Assembly (NCBI GenBank): GCA_027605045.1
Contig: JAQFWX010000009.1
Coordinates: 1,054,001 to 1,118,000 of the forward strand
DNA: 64,000 nucleotides
Source of the DNA: Phallus indusiatus
Taxonomy: Eukaryota; Basidiomycota; Agaricomycetes; Phallales; Phallaceae
Reading direction: 5' to 3'
Shown: piece after piece, positions 1 to 11,207 of the stretch
Position numbering within the stretch: position 1 is the first letter of the stretch
How the letters are laid out: each line of letters starts with the position of its first letter
Translations under genes and position numbers: made by a program
The notes under the pieces: model-generated
What the model was told of the DNA's origin: nothing
Databases searched by the model: none
What the model saw: the letters and a program-made list of their open reading frames with translations, nothing else

Positions 1-1646
1 TCGAGACTTGGCGCTGCACTTTTACTCAACACGGTCAATGAACCTCTTATCAATGTTCCTCCTTACGCTATTCATAATGGGGATGGACCACTTTCTGTAA
101 ATACCATCGCTACGAATGCCACTCATCAAACTGGATATGTGGAACTCGATGTGCACAATATGTGGGGTATGATGGAAGAAAAAGTAATCAATCTTTTCTA
201 AAGGCGGACTTCGAAGCTAACAACTTTACCCTGCCATTCTTACTAGGCTACGCATAATGCTCTCCTGTCTATTAACCCTGGTCAACGTCCTTTCCTCATC
301 AGTCGATCAACTTTCCCCTCATCGGGGAAATGGACTGGTCATTGGGTAACGCTTTTCTCTGACGGAGAGCGAGCTAGTTTTGACTTCTCTTTGTGTTTTT
401 TCAGCTCGGAGACAATTTCAGTAAATGGCAATACATGTATTACTCCATTCAAGGCATACTGCAGTTCCAACTCTTCCAAATTCCAATGGTAGGGGCTGAC
501 ACTGGTGGATTCAACGGTAATACAGACGAAGAGCTACTTGGAAGGTGGATGATGGTAAGTAGATGGATTCTGCTCTTTCGGGGCTTTGACATGATTGTTC
601 AAAATCTGACATTCATCGTCTCTATCTGTCAAATATCCTATTGATCGTGGCGCTGACTTGTATTTTTTTGTCACGTAACAGCTCTCTGCGTTCCACCCAT
701 TCTATAGGAATCACAATGAACGCGGTGCCATCTCGCAGGAGCCTTACAGATGGGAAAGTGTAGCTAATGCATCACGAACGGCTATTGCTGCACGGTACGC
801 TCTGTTACCGTACTGGGTACGCAGGAAAACTGTTCTCTATTGATCTCATAATTGTTAACTACGGAATTCTTAGTATACGCTTTTCGCAAACGCGTCGCGA
901 TTTGGTACAACCCCAGTGCGACCATTATTCTGGGAGTTCCCGGAGGAACCAGAATTGTTCAATCTGGATAGACAGTTCATGATCGGTCGAGATATTCTTG
1001 TTACACCAGTCTTAGAACCCAACGTGTCAAGCGTTCAAGGTAAATTACGCTACTCTCAACCAACTAATTAATCTCACTTCTGACGGCATGGGACTTAAAT
1101 TTAGGTGTATTCCCTGGCCGAGGTAAAACGACCTGGAGGGACTGGTGGACTCATGATACAGTAGACACGACCAATGGAAACAACGTAACTCTTTCGGCTT
1201 CGTTAGGCCACATACCAGTTCACATACGCTCGGGTGTCGCATTACTTCTACACGCATTACCTGCATATACAACCACAGAAACTAAAGCGGGACCGTATTC
1301 GTTGCTCATCTCACTGGATTCTTCGGGGTCCGCGTTTGGAAATGCCTACATCGACGATGGAGAAAGTCTTCCACCCACTCCTAATGTCACACTGACGTTC
1401 AAAGCTGAAAATCAAAGTGTTGCCATCGAGCGGGATGATGGGTCGTTTGACATTGGACAAACGTTGAGTCAAGTGACAGTCCTTGGTGTACATTCTCGTC
1501 CCTCGATTATTCGGGTTGATGAGGTGCCCTTGCAAGGGGATGCATGGACCTATGAGAGCGACAGAGAAAAGCTGGTTATCGGAGGGGGGGATAAAGAAGG
1601 ACTTGATATCGATTTAAGCCGGGCCATTAAACTCACTTGGAGTTGA
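1..1646 (+). CDS. GH31 alpha-glucosidase, 3' part (5' end outside window)
   Basis: Hydrolyses terminal alpha-glucosidic bonds; the family is usually secreted in fungi. The reading frame is already open at base 1 and continues through about six short introns (for example 184-246, then one ending in cag before LGDN). Visible GH31 landmarks, in order, are PPYAIHNG, a RSTFPSSG motif, HWLGDN (its Asp is the expected general acid/base), VGADTGGF, then [20 protein letters not shown] and the C-terminal beta-sandwich region ending ...IKLTWS. The usual GADTCGF Cys is Gly here. The nucleophile-Asp region lies upstream of the window, so completeness cannot be judged. The next gene on the same strand starts about 1.5 kb downstream. 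The family call is firm; exact substrate preference cannot be read from this part. Confidence 0.92.
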
Positions 1647-3138
1647 TTTATATGTATTTTGTTTCGTTTTACAATGTTGCATTGATTTGAGTATTAAAAT
1701 CGTATGGAAAAGGCGGAAAAGGCCCGAGTGCACCAGAAATACTCACGATTAGTCGCGAGGAGACGGTTCCAGCTTCCCGTTTCAGACCGCAGGGAGTGCA
1801 TGTTCGTAGCTCTTCTCTAATTAGTTTCACGTCCCCTCGTATTTAATGTTGTTGGGTTTTCCATCCTTTTCCGATCTCAAAGTTTGCGCATCCGTACATT
1901 ATTACTTAGTCCAAGTTTAATCGTATCTGCACACTGCGGCGGTCGTCCGTCCGAGTGCTGCTTCGGAGAAAAGCCGAGACAGGAACAGAGCATTTGTGCG
2001 TTCAATTCAAGATTTGCATATGCAATCTTTCAATGCTTAGCGACGGGTTATACCGGTCGTAAGTGGCAATTTCGCTTACGTCGACCCTCGCGCATGGTCG
2101 CTAAGGGAAAATTTTTTTTATAAGCGCTGTTCATTTCGTACAATCCCTCACTGAAATCCGTGTCTTCCTGTTTTGTTCAAATGTTTCCCAGAAGTTGCTT
2201 TTAAGATAGCCAGGGTGTAATACAGTTAGGTTTTTTCTTGGGAAAAAAGTTGAGCTAGGGCTTTGGTACTATCTGTGCAATGACTGTGGTTATCGTTATC
2301 TCATATAGCTAGGAACGAGATTGGTCGAGTTCGATCTTCGATCGATCAATACTGCAGCATCTCAGAGCATCTCAGTGGTAATATTCAAACTCACTGGAGT
2401 ACGTATTTTCTATTTGGTATCTTATCTACTCATATGTTCGGTGTTATCAAAAAATTAATGTTTTGTCGATGCTGCGAAATTGCATACGTAAGAGGAAATA
2501 GGGTCTTGTAAGCCGTCTTCAAGTTGTTTTTCCTTATGTATATGATAGTGCTGATCATAACGTGGCATCCAGGGTTGTGAATTGTTTTCACTCCGCCAGG
2601 TCACAAGAATCATCGTTATCTCATCGAGTATTATACATATATCAGTGGTCATAGGTGGTCATTTCACGATCACTCTGCTGCAGTATTAATATCACGCAAT
2701 TCCCCTTAGATTTATGGTTTATCGTTCCTGAGAGTAACCAGATGTGAAGTCCAGGAACGTGATGCAGTTATATTATTAGCGACTACTTTAGATGACGTCC
2801 CTTTTCGAGGGAAAATCAACATACTCAAAAACGCCGCGCGCGACTGACTTTTTAGACGACTCTGTTTCAAGAGCAAATTTCGCGAAAATGATACATGTTG
2901 ATGCAAGCCTGTATGCCAATAGCGCTTTCTTACCCTAATTTACGACATCCGGGAAAGACGAGATCTCTCGTGATTTCTGAGAAAGGACGGTGCCGATCTG
3001 ATATTATTTATCCATAAGATAGAGCCCCTTAAAGGGTTCTTTCTACGGCGTGGCAATACCGGTCTCTATACAAATGCTCATCGTTTATTCAGGTTTTGTC
3101 TCTACTCGTAAAGATTACCCCCCCTTGGCGTTCTGGCT
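1647..3138. other. Intergenic region
   Basis: About 1.5 kb between the GH31 stop and the OPT start. Short open frames occur on both strands but none shows a domain, a signal peptide or plausible splicing. It should hold the GH31 terminator and the OPT promoter. A GATC-rich patch (gatcttcgatcgatc) lies near 2333-2347. Confidence 0.5.
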
Positions 3139-6100
3139 ATGGCTGACATCTTCGCAAAGCCTTCGGAGTACAGCGACGACGAGAAATATGATGTCGAGAA
3201 GAACTTTCAAGGTGACGAAGTTATCGTCAGCGTAAGCAACCTTAACTTGAAATTACTCGAATCATAGCTCTAAAATGGCTCGTAGGAAATAGCGGGTGCC
3301 TTCTTCGACGATCCCAACCTCGACAGGGATCACATGGAACTGGAGGACGATAGGCGAGTTATTGATCATTCATCATCTACACCTTTTTATTGATTCCTGT
3401 CTTCTTCCTCACAGTCCATACCCGGAAGTGCGTAGTGCGGTGGCCAACACGGATGACCCAGAAATGTACACCTATTTGTGTTTTATCTTTGTGCGTTTTG
3501 AAATTTTACTTTATCTTCATTAGGCCCTGTGGAACATTGCGCGCGTGGATCATTGGTTTACTTGCCTCCATCATCATACCTGGTGAGATACCGTATCTGC
3601 ACATATTATTTCACTCGTCCTCATCATGTGAATAGGGCTGAACCAATTTTATTTCTTCCGTTTTCCCGCTGTTACCATCGGTAACTTATGCGCGCAATTG
3701 CTTTCCTATCCTCTCGGCTGTTTTATTGCTCGTGTGACCCCCAAATGGCGCTTTTTGGGTGTAGAGTTCAACCCTGGTCCCTTTTCCATTAAAGAGCACG
3801 TGTAAGTTTTAGATAGCTAACATGAACATTATTTGGAGGATCTTAAGGAGTCTTCTTTTTAGGCTTATTACAATGATGGCTACTGTTGCTTATCAGAGTG
3901 CTTATGCTACTGATGTCATCGCTGTTCAACGTGTATTTTACTCCCAGGAATCCAACTTTGCTTGTGTGTAGTTGCCAAATGTTATCTCTGGCCAAAGCTG
4001 ACAGCGCTTTCCCCCCCCTTTCCCTTTAGATCAATGGATGGTCGTGCTTTCTACACAATTGATTGGCTTCTCCGTTGGTGGTATTTGCCGTCGTTTCTTA
4101 GTCTCTCCTCCTTCCATGAGTAAGTTTCGAAACGCACAAATCCCATTTATCCAAAGATGTCTGAATTTCGTATTAGTCTGGCCTTCGAATTTGGTATATT
4201 GCGCGTTGTTCAACACTTTGCATTCTCAGGAGGTATGTCCCCAGGTCCTTTTCCATAAAAAGCTCCTTAGTTCGGCTATCGATTGCAGTACGCCGGTATC
4301 GGTGATCGTGGTGGCATCTCTCGTGAACGCTTTTTCCTCTACGCATTTTTGGGAAGTTTCTTCTGGTGTACGTCTACGACTCTGTTGACCATATACTTCG
4401 ACAGCTAATTTCTGAGGAACTACTCTCTATCTAGACTTTGTTCCTGGATATCTTTTCATCGGCCTGTCTGTCTTCTCCTGGGTTACATGGATCACTCCCA
4501 ACAACAGGGTTATAAACCAGTTGTTCGGATATAATCATGGTCTCGGAATGAGGCACGTAATTGACTATAATATCTTTCTGTAGCTGACCGTATAACGCAG
4601 TATTTTAACTTTCGAGTATGTCTAAATGCTGTACGCGGAACATCTTACTTACTCCAAACCCTTTTCCAACCAAAGCTGGGCTCAGATTGCCTACATCGGG
4701 TCTCCTTTAGCTTCTCCTTGGTGGGCAGAAGGTATATCACCTACAACCTCTCCGTCTTTGACACCGACATTGATCTCATTTGATGCCCTTATAGCGAACG
4801 TCTTTGCTGGCTTTGTCTTTTTCTTCTGGATTCTCTGTCCAATACTGTACTATACCAATGCTTTTTTCACCGGTCACCTCCCCATCCTATCCAGTCACTC
4901 TTACGACAACACCGGCGCGCTTTACAATGTTACTGCTATTCTCAACGACGATTTAACCATCAACCTCGAGAAATATCATGCATACTCGCCTCTTTTCTTA
5001 TCTGCTAGCTTTGCAGTTAGCTACGGACTGAGCTTCGCCAGTATCACCGCAACAATTGCACATGCTCTTCTGTATTTCCGAAAGCAGATTTGGATCCAGT
5101 CTCGTCGAAGTTTGGCTGAGCAGCCTGATATTCATGCCAGGCTGATGTCTCGTTATGCTCAGGTTCCTGAATGGTACGTTAAAAATTGAGTGCGAATTCT
5201 ACCTGTTTCATCGTATGACACCGTACCAGGTGGTATGCCATTATCTTCGTGTCCATGTTCGTGTTCGGTATCTTGTCTATTGGTTAGCGCGAAATCCCGT
5301 CTCTTTGTCGATTGTGTTTCCTAACATCTGGCAGAACTTTGGTCTACCAACATGCCCGTTTGGGCCTTTGTTCTCGCTTTGGTCGTCGGTATGCTTCTAT
5401 TCTGCCCCTGGCTTCACCACGTGTCACATCGCTCTATAGCATTCGTTTACATCATTCCGATTGGAATGATCCAAGCTATCACTAACCAACAAGTTGGATT
5501 GAAGTTCGTAAAACCGTGAATACTTAATGTTGTCACTCAATCTTTTTTTCAGCGTAATCACCGAGCTTATCATCGGATACGTCCTCCCAGGTCGTCCAAT
5601 CGGTACGTGAATTGTTTTCCCTGGAATTTGTTTAGTACACCTTTAATCGAATTGTGTTCATCTTTTAGCTATGATGTTGTTCAAAACTTGGGGTTACATT
5701 ACTATGGTTCAGGCTCTGCAATTCACGGCAGATTTCAAGCTGGGTCACTATATGAAGATCCCGCCACGTTCAATGTTCATGTGTCAGGTACTCCCCAGTT
5801 TTTGAGAGCATTTGTTTTGAGGATCTAATTTCGCGGCAATGAATAGGTCGTCGCAACTGTTGTTGCTGGTACAGCACAGCTCGGCGTCCAAGCATGGATG
5901 TTCTCGAACATCGAAAATATCTGTGACCCAGCACAAAAAGACGGGTAGACCAATATCATTTTCTGTCATACTTTAAATTAATTGGTAAAACGTATAGATT
6001 CATCTGCCCATCAACGAGTGTATTTGGCACAGCCTCCATCATTTGGGGTGTAATTGGCCCCGGTTTACAATTCTCAAAAGGATACATTTTCTATCGTTAG

Positions 6101-6922
6101 TTTCATTACTGACATTGTTATTCACTACAATTAATTTTTCTTTTCAGCTCTCATTTTCTTTTTCTTAATTGGTGCTATAGTCCCCGTCATTCCTTACCTT
6201 ATTACTCGTAAATACCCCAATTCTTTCGTCAAATACGTAAAGTAAGCTCCTCCAATTCTCTCATTCGGTATAAGATATAACATCCATAAATACACAGTTT
6301 CCCAGTAATCTTTAGTGGGACTGGCCTGATACCCCCAGCGACTGCTGTCAACTATGTCCCTTGGTCTTTGGTTGGATTTATGTGCGTTTCAATCGCACCA
6401 TTTTTTTGTCACAAGCTGAACGCGTAATTTTAGCTTCCAATATTTAATACGCAGACGTTATTTCAGCTGGTGGACAAAATACAACTGTCCGTTCCTTTCG
6501 CATTATTCTTTTCACAAGTAAATAACTGGGCCTTTTTAGACGTCTTGTCTGCCGCCTTGGACAGTGGTGTAGCGGTGTCTGCCGTTGTTATTTTCTTTTG
6601 GTAAATCTCACTCAGCCTTCGTATACAATACCGACAGAATATTCAAATCGGCTATAGTCTTCAATTCCCGAAAGATGGCACCATAGGTTTGAACACTATT
6701 CAATCGTGGTGGGGAAATACGTGAGTCACCATTTATCCGAGACCTTCCAGCACGACATAATTTCTGATGTACGATGTAGAGTTCCTTTCAACAACGACGA
6801 TGCCGCTGGAACGCCATTTTTGCCTGTTCCCGATACAGGTTTCTTCGGGTGAGTCTTTCAATATTTACGTGAAATCAAACGTGATTGAATTCTTGTTGTT
6901 TATCAGGCCAGAATCGTGGTGA
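3139..6922 (+). CDS. OPT-family oligopeptide transporter
   Basis: Proton-coupled importer of small peptides in the fungal membrane (OPT superfamily). I assembled about 20 exons. The N-terminus is acidic and cytosolic ([18 protein letters not shown]), followed by [19 protein letters not shown]. Family signatures follow in the right order: [18 protein letters not shown] (the NPG motif), [22 protein letters not shown]-type hydrophobic segments, [49 protein letters not shown] and a short tail ending GFFGPESW. There are a dozen or more hydrophobic spans. Frame continuity requires at least one GC-AG intron (after ...DDR/S at about 3353) and probably a second (after GLGM at about 4550). All other junctions are GT-AG of about 50-70 nt. 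Start is the first ATG giving the acidic leader. The gene appears intact. Confidence 0.93.
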
Positions 6923-7830
6923 AACTGGTAGTTAAAAATGGATTTATCAAAGCCCTTGAGGGGATTGTCTCGAGTCTGGGGAATATTGTTTGGATCAAAA
7001 GGGTTTTTGGCTTCGGATCAATCCCTCATCATTCTTTTGGTTTTATATCCAAACTAAGTATATGTAGAAGTAGGTGTAAACTTTGTGGTAAAACTTGGGA
7101 TCTTCTCTCTTTTGGTCTTGTGTTCTTCTCTTGAGCTTCGTTACATCTTAATTAAAGTACAATGATTGTGTTATTATTTGATCCATTCACACTATAACTG
7201 CCCAAGAACCCAGTAAGTTTTAATTACCGGCAAGCTGACGAGGGTATCGCTTTGCCTCCTTCAGTTTTGTCAGGAATGAGCTTGATCAACGCTACTGGCG
7301 CCGGCCCGTATCAGCTTGTGGGATTTTGGCTATCTTTCTCTGAGTCGCACCAACTCTTATTTAAATGGGATATCATCCATTACCACATCACCTATTTTTA
7401 AATTTTATTTTTCAGGCACGGAATATTGTCCGTGCGGTTTTGCGGGGTACGCATGCGGGAACTACGCTGACCTTAGACTATTAGGCTGACGTTCACAGCG
7501 TACGACTGCAAGCTTTACCGGCTTTGCTAACTTGTACTCAAACAAGGACCTTTATCTGACCGTAAAAACTCATGAAAGTTTATGAGCATACGGATAAATA
7601 CACATCTTTTATAAAGGATGTCGAAATTTCGGATTGTAAAGTATGATTTTAACATTGGCACGTCATCCATGCATACCAAGATCACTGGTTTGTGCAATTG
7701 CAATTAAGCGCATTAATAGCCGTATCCCACTCCCTTAAAGTTGCCAGGATGAGGTTACCCGTCTTAAGCGGATTCTAATCATAATGAGCACCACATCACT
7801 TGAAGATGTAAAGGGCATACTTGTGAATTA
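6923..7830. other. Intergenic region between convergent genes
   Basis: No supported gene. One 72-codon frame right after the OPT stop (6916-7134) only reads through the OPT 3'UTR. The region should contain the 3' ends of the OPT gene (+) and of the secreted-protein candidate (-). Confidence 0.5.
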
Positions 7831-8573
7831 CTAATAACAGGGGATCCGATGGTCTGTAAAATTCATCAGATTTGCGTCGGCGGGACATAGTACTGCTTCG
7901 AAAACAAGACGTACAATCGTAATGTCCGCAAGGGTTTGCACACTATCTCTGGTAGCGCATCCTATACCACTTTCAATAATTTTGCCTGCATTATCGATTA
8001 TATCTGTGCCTAAGTTCTGCATGTTGCTATTTAACTTTAGGGCCTCTGTGGTCGCTACGCTAGAATTGGTCTCTATTTCATTCTGATAAAGTGAAAGCGA
8101 GTTTTTCCATTAAACTAGAGAAAGAAGTTGGAAATGAAAATCACCAAAATGTCGCTAATACCCTAATAAAAAACAGATGTCGACGTAAATATCGGTTATG
8201 AACATAATGAAACCTGAGGGGGAAATCCAACACATACAGCAACGGCGGTGCTCGCGATATTTGCGATATTTGCTTGAAATGTCTATATAGACCACGAAAT
8301 CAAAACGAGGTGAGAATTATTAAGAAACCCAAGACGCTTGATGAGCATACATCAACAGTCTGCTGGTTATTGGGGTCCAGATTATTCAGAGTAGCTAAGG
8401 TGGTGATCTGATATAAGTTAGCAGCTTGACTAGAAACAATGTCTTGATCCCTCTTACAACATCGTTATCTAACGTCCCCAAAATGTCTGTTGTGCCACGT
8501 TTCACTGGAACATTGGGAACAACAGCGGAAAAAGCAGTAGTGGCAAAGAGGAGAAAAATCATGAAAGAAACCA
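7831..8573 (-). CDS. Putative small secreted helical protein (model uncertain)
   Basis: I do not recognise the family with certainty. The first exon starts at 8573 and encodes a good signal peptide (MVSFMIFLLFATTAFS) followed by VPNVPVKRGTTDILG, a beginning reminiscent of hydrophobic-surface-binding (HsbA-like) proteins. A second coding block reads SSQAANLYQITTLATLNNLD and is followed by a gtatgc donor. A third block, after an intron ending tttatcag, reads NEIETNSSVATTEALKLNSN and continues as an Ala/Ile-rich helix to a stop at 7831. Joining blocks one and two needs either an intron with a weak donor (gtggca, 56 nt) or a one-base shift near 8450. It may therefore be a damaged gene, or the model may be incomplete between blocks two and three. 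Confidence 0.45.
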
Positions 8574-10403
8574 TGATGATAAAAATAAAAGGTGGAAGTA
8601 ATGTATCAAAAAGAGGAAAAGAGAAGAGTTTTACCGTCCAGACAGTCGCCCTTCTGGTATTTATACGCAAAAGGCCTTGCATGCCCTCTTATCCTTCCGA
8701 GGTCAAACATAGCCATTCCCGAGGAATATCAAATACCAGAAGCATGCATTGCTTGGCAGAGAAACCCTTGCGCGATGTAACTCTGCATGAGTCATCTCCA
8801 AAACGGGCATCGGAGAAATGATACCTTCCCGCCGAGAAAATATTTATTGTCTCGGCGTGGGTTGGTTTACTTGTAATTTACATACAACATTTTTTTGCAG
8901 TAAGCGGTTGTGTTTCGTCTCCCTCAAACTCACTCCAAGCAACATCTAGCCTCGGGGTCAATCAGAAAGAAAGACATAGGTTACATCAACCAGGCCTAGG
9001 CGTAACGGTCCTGGCAGTGAAAAGCGCGTCTCAGGAGTAGGCAGAGACGGAGAGGGAACCAGTGTAGTGTGTAGGTGAGAGATTGTAGAGTAGTTTTGAT
9101 AATAAAGTTTTTGCAAAAGGACTTGAGTGAGAGTAAAATAAGGGATAATGAGATGATATTCTGCGTCGAAAACGACGTCTTTATACATATATACAATTTG
9201 AGCAGAGTGTTTTACTAAGCTAAATAACTACGGATTTCGCGGCTCAGGTTCAAAGAAAACAAGGAATAGAGCAAAAAGAGTTATAGAAACTATTAAATAA
9301 AATGCAAACCAGTCAAAAACAGTCAAAACGTTTCGCATAATAGGTAAGAATTTGTAAGAAAAGGAGAAAACAGAAAGACGGAACTGGATTTTAAAAGACT
9401 AGAATATTCTTCCCTTAATAATCCTATTTAATTTGCCACACCGTAGCACAGAATCGTCTTGTAGCGAATTTCCAACGCGGCACACGCATATATTGAGATT
9501 CGAGTTTTGTGGCCACAAATTAGCTTGTTGCGTCGGGCTGTGCAGCACAGGTAAACGGCGTAGGCTATTCCCATGTTCGCCTCGTAAGTCGTTCTCGTCC
9601 TCAACAGCAGGACCAGTCAATTGATGGAGTTACCCTGTCTTGGCCAAATGTCATTAGTATTTTTTTTGGTGGTTGAAGATATAGGCTGATATAGGTTGTT
9701 TTTTTTTATTGATGCCTGACGTTCGGGCTAAGAAGGCTGTGAAGCATTTATCCTCAGCATCAAGACGACGTTGTGATGATTAATCAGGTTTATTGTCTAT
9801 AGGGTTGCCTCCGGTCAGACAATTGTGCGGTACATGTAAACTAAATATGTCTGTACACAAAACAAGGTGATACTAAAACATCTGTTCCCGTCGCCAGGAT
9901 GTGCAGTCCTTCGGAAAGGTGCTTCGGCTGTGTTAATAATCTTTGGGGAAGGAAGGAAGGTAAAGTAGGTGTCTAGCGTCTTATTTGGGTTCGTTTATTC
10001 TTCGCGGTTCTTCTTGCGTGTGTAGAGTTTCCGGTTGCAAGTGCGCCGAATTATTGTTGAGCTAGGCGCTCCGTGCTGTCGAGAAAAGTCCAGAGGGCGT
10101 GGAGGCTTCTCTCATTGTTGAGTAAACCACGTATGTTGAAAAGGTGTGTGTGTGTGTGTGTTTATCAGATGAGTCTCTGAGGGCCGGGCCCTATATGTTG
10201 AAAAGGTAGTATGGGAGAGCTTTTCGCATGACGCCCCTGGCAACTCGGTGTGCCGGACAGTGTAAGTGTATGACCGAGTCACTGAAGAGTTTTCAAAACA
10301 TAAACCTGTGGAGCATACGCTGAAAAGTGTGGAGTAAGTGGCTCATGCATGATGAATCGATGAAGTGCCAAGGCTTCTACCAATGAGTGTTGCACGTACT
10401 TCC
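8574..10403. other. Intergenic region with a GT microsatellite
   Basis: No supported gene. Holds the divergent upstream regions of the secreted-protein candidate and of the glycine-rich gene. A (GT)n run sits at about 10144-10161. The string tatgttgaaaaggt occurs twice, about 60 bp apart (near 10133 and 10195). A hairpin-like pair, ccgccgagaaa / tctcggcg, lies at about 8829-8857. Confidence 0.45.
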
Positions 10404-10438
10404 TGACGTCATATCCGTCACCAAACCGCGTATATAAA
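10404..10438 (+). promoter_or_regulatory. CRE palindrome plus TATA box
   Basis: TGACGTCA, the perfect palindromic ATF/CREB-type bZIP site, is at 10404-10411. It is followed 20 bp later by TATATAAA at 10431-10438, which lies about 55 bp before the ATG of the glycine-rich gene. This spacing suits a strong TATA promoter under a stress-responsive bZIP factor. Binding is inferred, not shown. Confidence 0.65.
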
Positions 10439-10491
10439 CAGCTTCACCATTTTATTGAGACCATCATCCACTAAAGAACAACACAATCATC

Positions 10492-10901
10492 ATGCAAACA
10501 GACACAAATTTCACAACCGGTGCCGGCCAATATGGTGCAACTGGTAACAATCAAGGGGGAATGGGAATGGGAACAGGAATGGGGGGCATGGGTGGTAACA
10601 CGACTGGTCAGACCGGTAATGGAGATATGCTTGACAAGGGCGTCGATTACGCTGAACGTCGCGCCGGACATGAACAGGTGCGTTGTCTGTTCCCGGTTTA
10701 TTAGTATCCGTTGATATTAACCTGCACAACTCCTTTCGCTTTTAGAGTCATAGTACTACTGAGAAGATTAGCGACGCAATCAGAACTGGAGTTAAAAAAG
10801 TGACTGGTGAGAATTAAACAACCTCTGTAGCGTTAATCAGTTTTAGTTGACTTGTTTTGATAGGTAAAGACGTCCCAATCAAAGACAAGCAATACACCTG
10901 A
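10492..10901 (+). CDS. Small glycine/methionine-rich protein, probably stress-related
   Basis: Three exons (10492-10677, 10746-10806, 10864-10901) splice cleanly to 94 residues. The N-terminal half is Gly/Met/Asn-rich and low in complexity (GGMGMGTGMGGMGGNTTG). The C-terminal half is amphipathic and charged: DKGVDYAERRAGHEQ, then EKISDAIRTGVKKVTGKD and a lysine-rich tail PIKDKQYT. No signal peptide or membrane segment is visible. Proteins with this Gly-rich head and charged helical tail are familiar as uncharacterised mushroom proteins, but I cannot assign a biochemical role. The TATA and CRE sites just upstream suggest strong inducible expression. Both introns are about 57-68 nt with canonical ends, which supports the model. 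Confidence 0.75.
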
Positions 10902-11207
10902 AAAAAAGGAATGGCGATTCTCGACACACTTTGAAGTTTGGATTAACTCGACGTGGAAGTGCATTATTGATAGATATGTTTAATCACGTATAATATGATA
11001 TGTAATAACGAACGGTCGAAATTTTATTGCACATTGCATCGTGCCAAACAGAAGTTTGAATGACAAAGCTATTATAAATCGGGTATCATCAATAATATAT
11101 TTTTGTCTGGCAAATATTCGTTGAAACATAGATAAAGAGGTTTCACATAGAACATAAAATACAGAATTTAAGTCAGCAGTGAAAATCGTACCGTAACCAG
11201 TCAATGA
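10902..11207. terminator. Convergent 3' intergenic region
   Basis: About 300 bp of AT-rich sequence between the stop codons of the glycine-rich gene (+) and the MFS transporter (-). It must carry both 3' ends. I see no separate gene. Confidence 0.4.

Noticed and set aside
8426..8821. 131-codon plus-strand frame opposite the 7.8-8.6 kb secreted candidate
   Set aside because: It is antisense to the signal-peptide exon, Lys/Arg-rich with no domain; the minus strand has the better signal peptide and splice signals.
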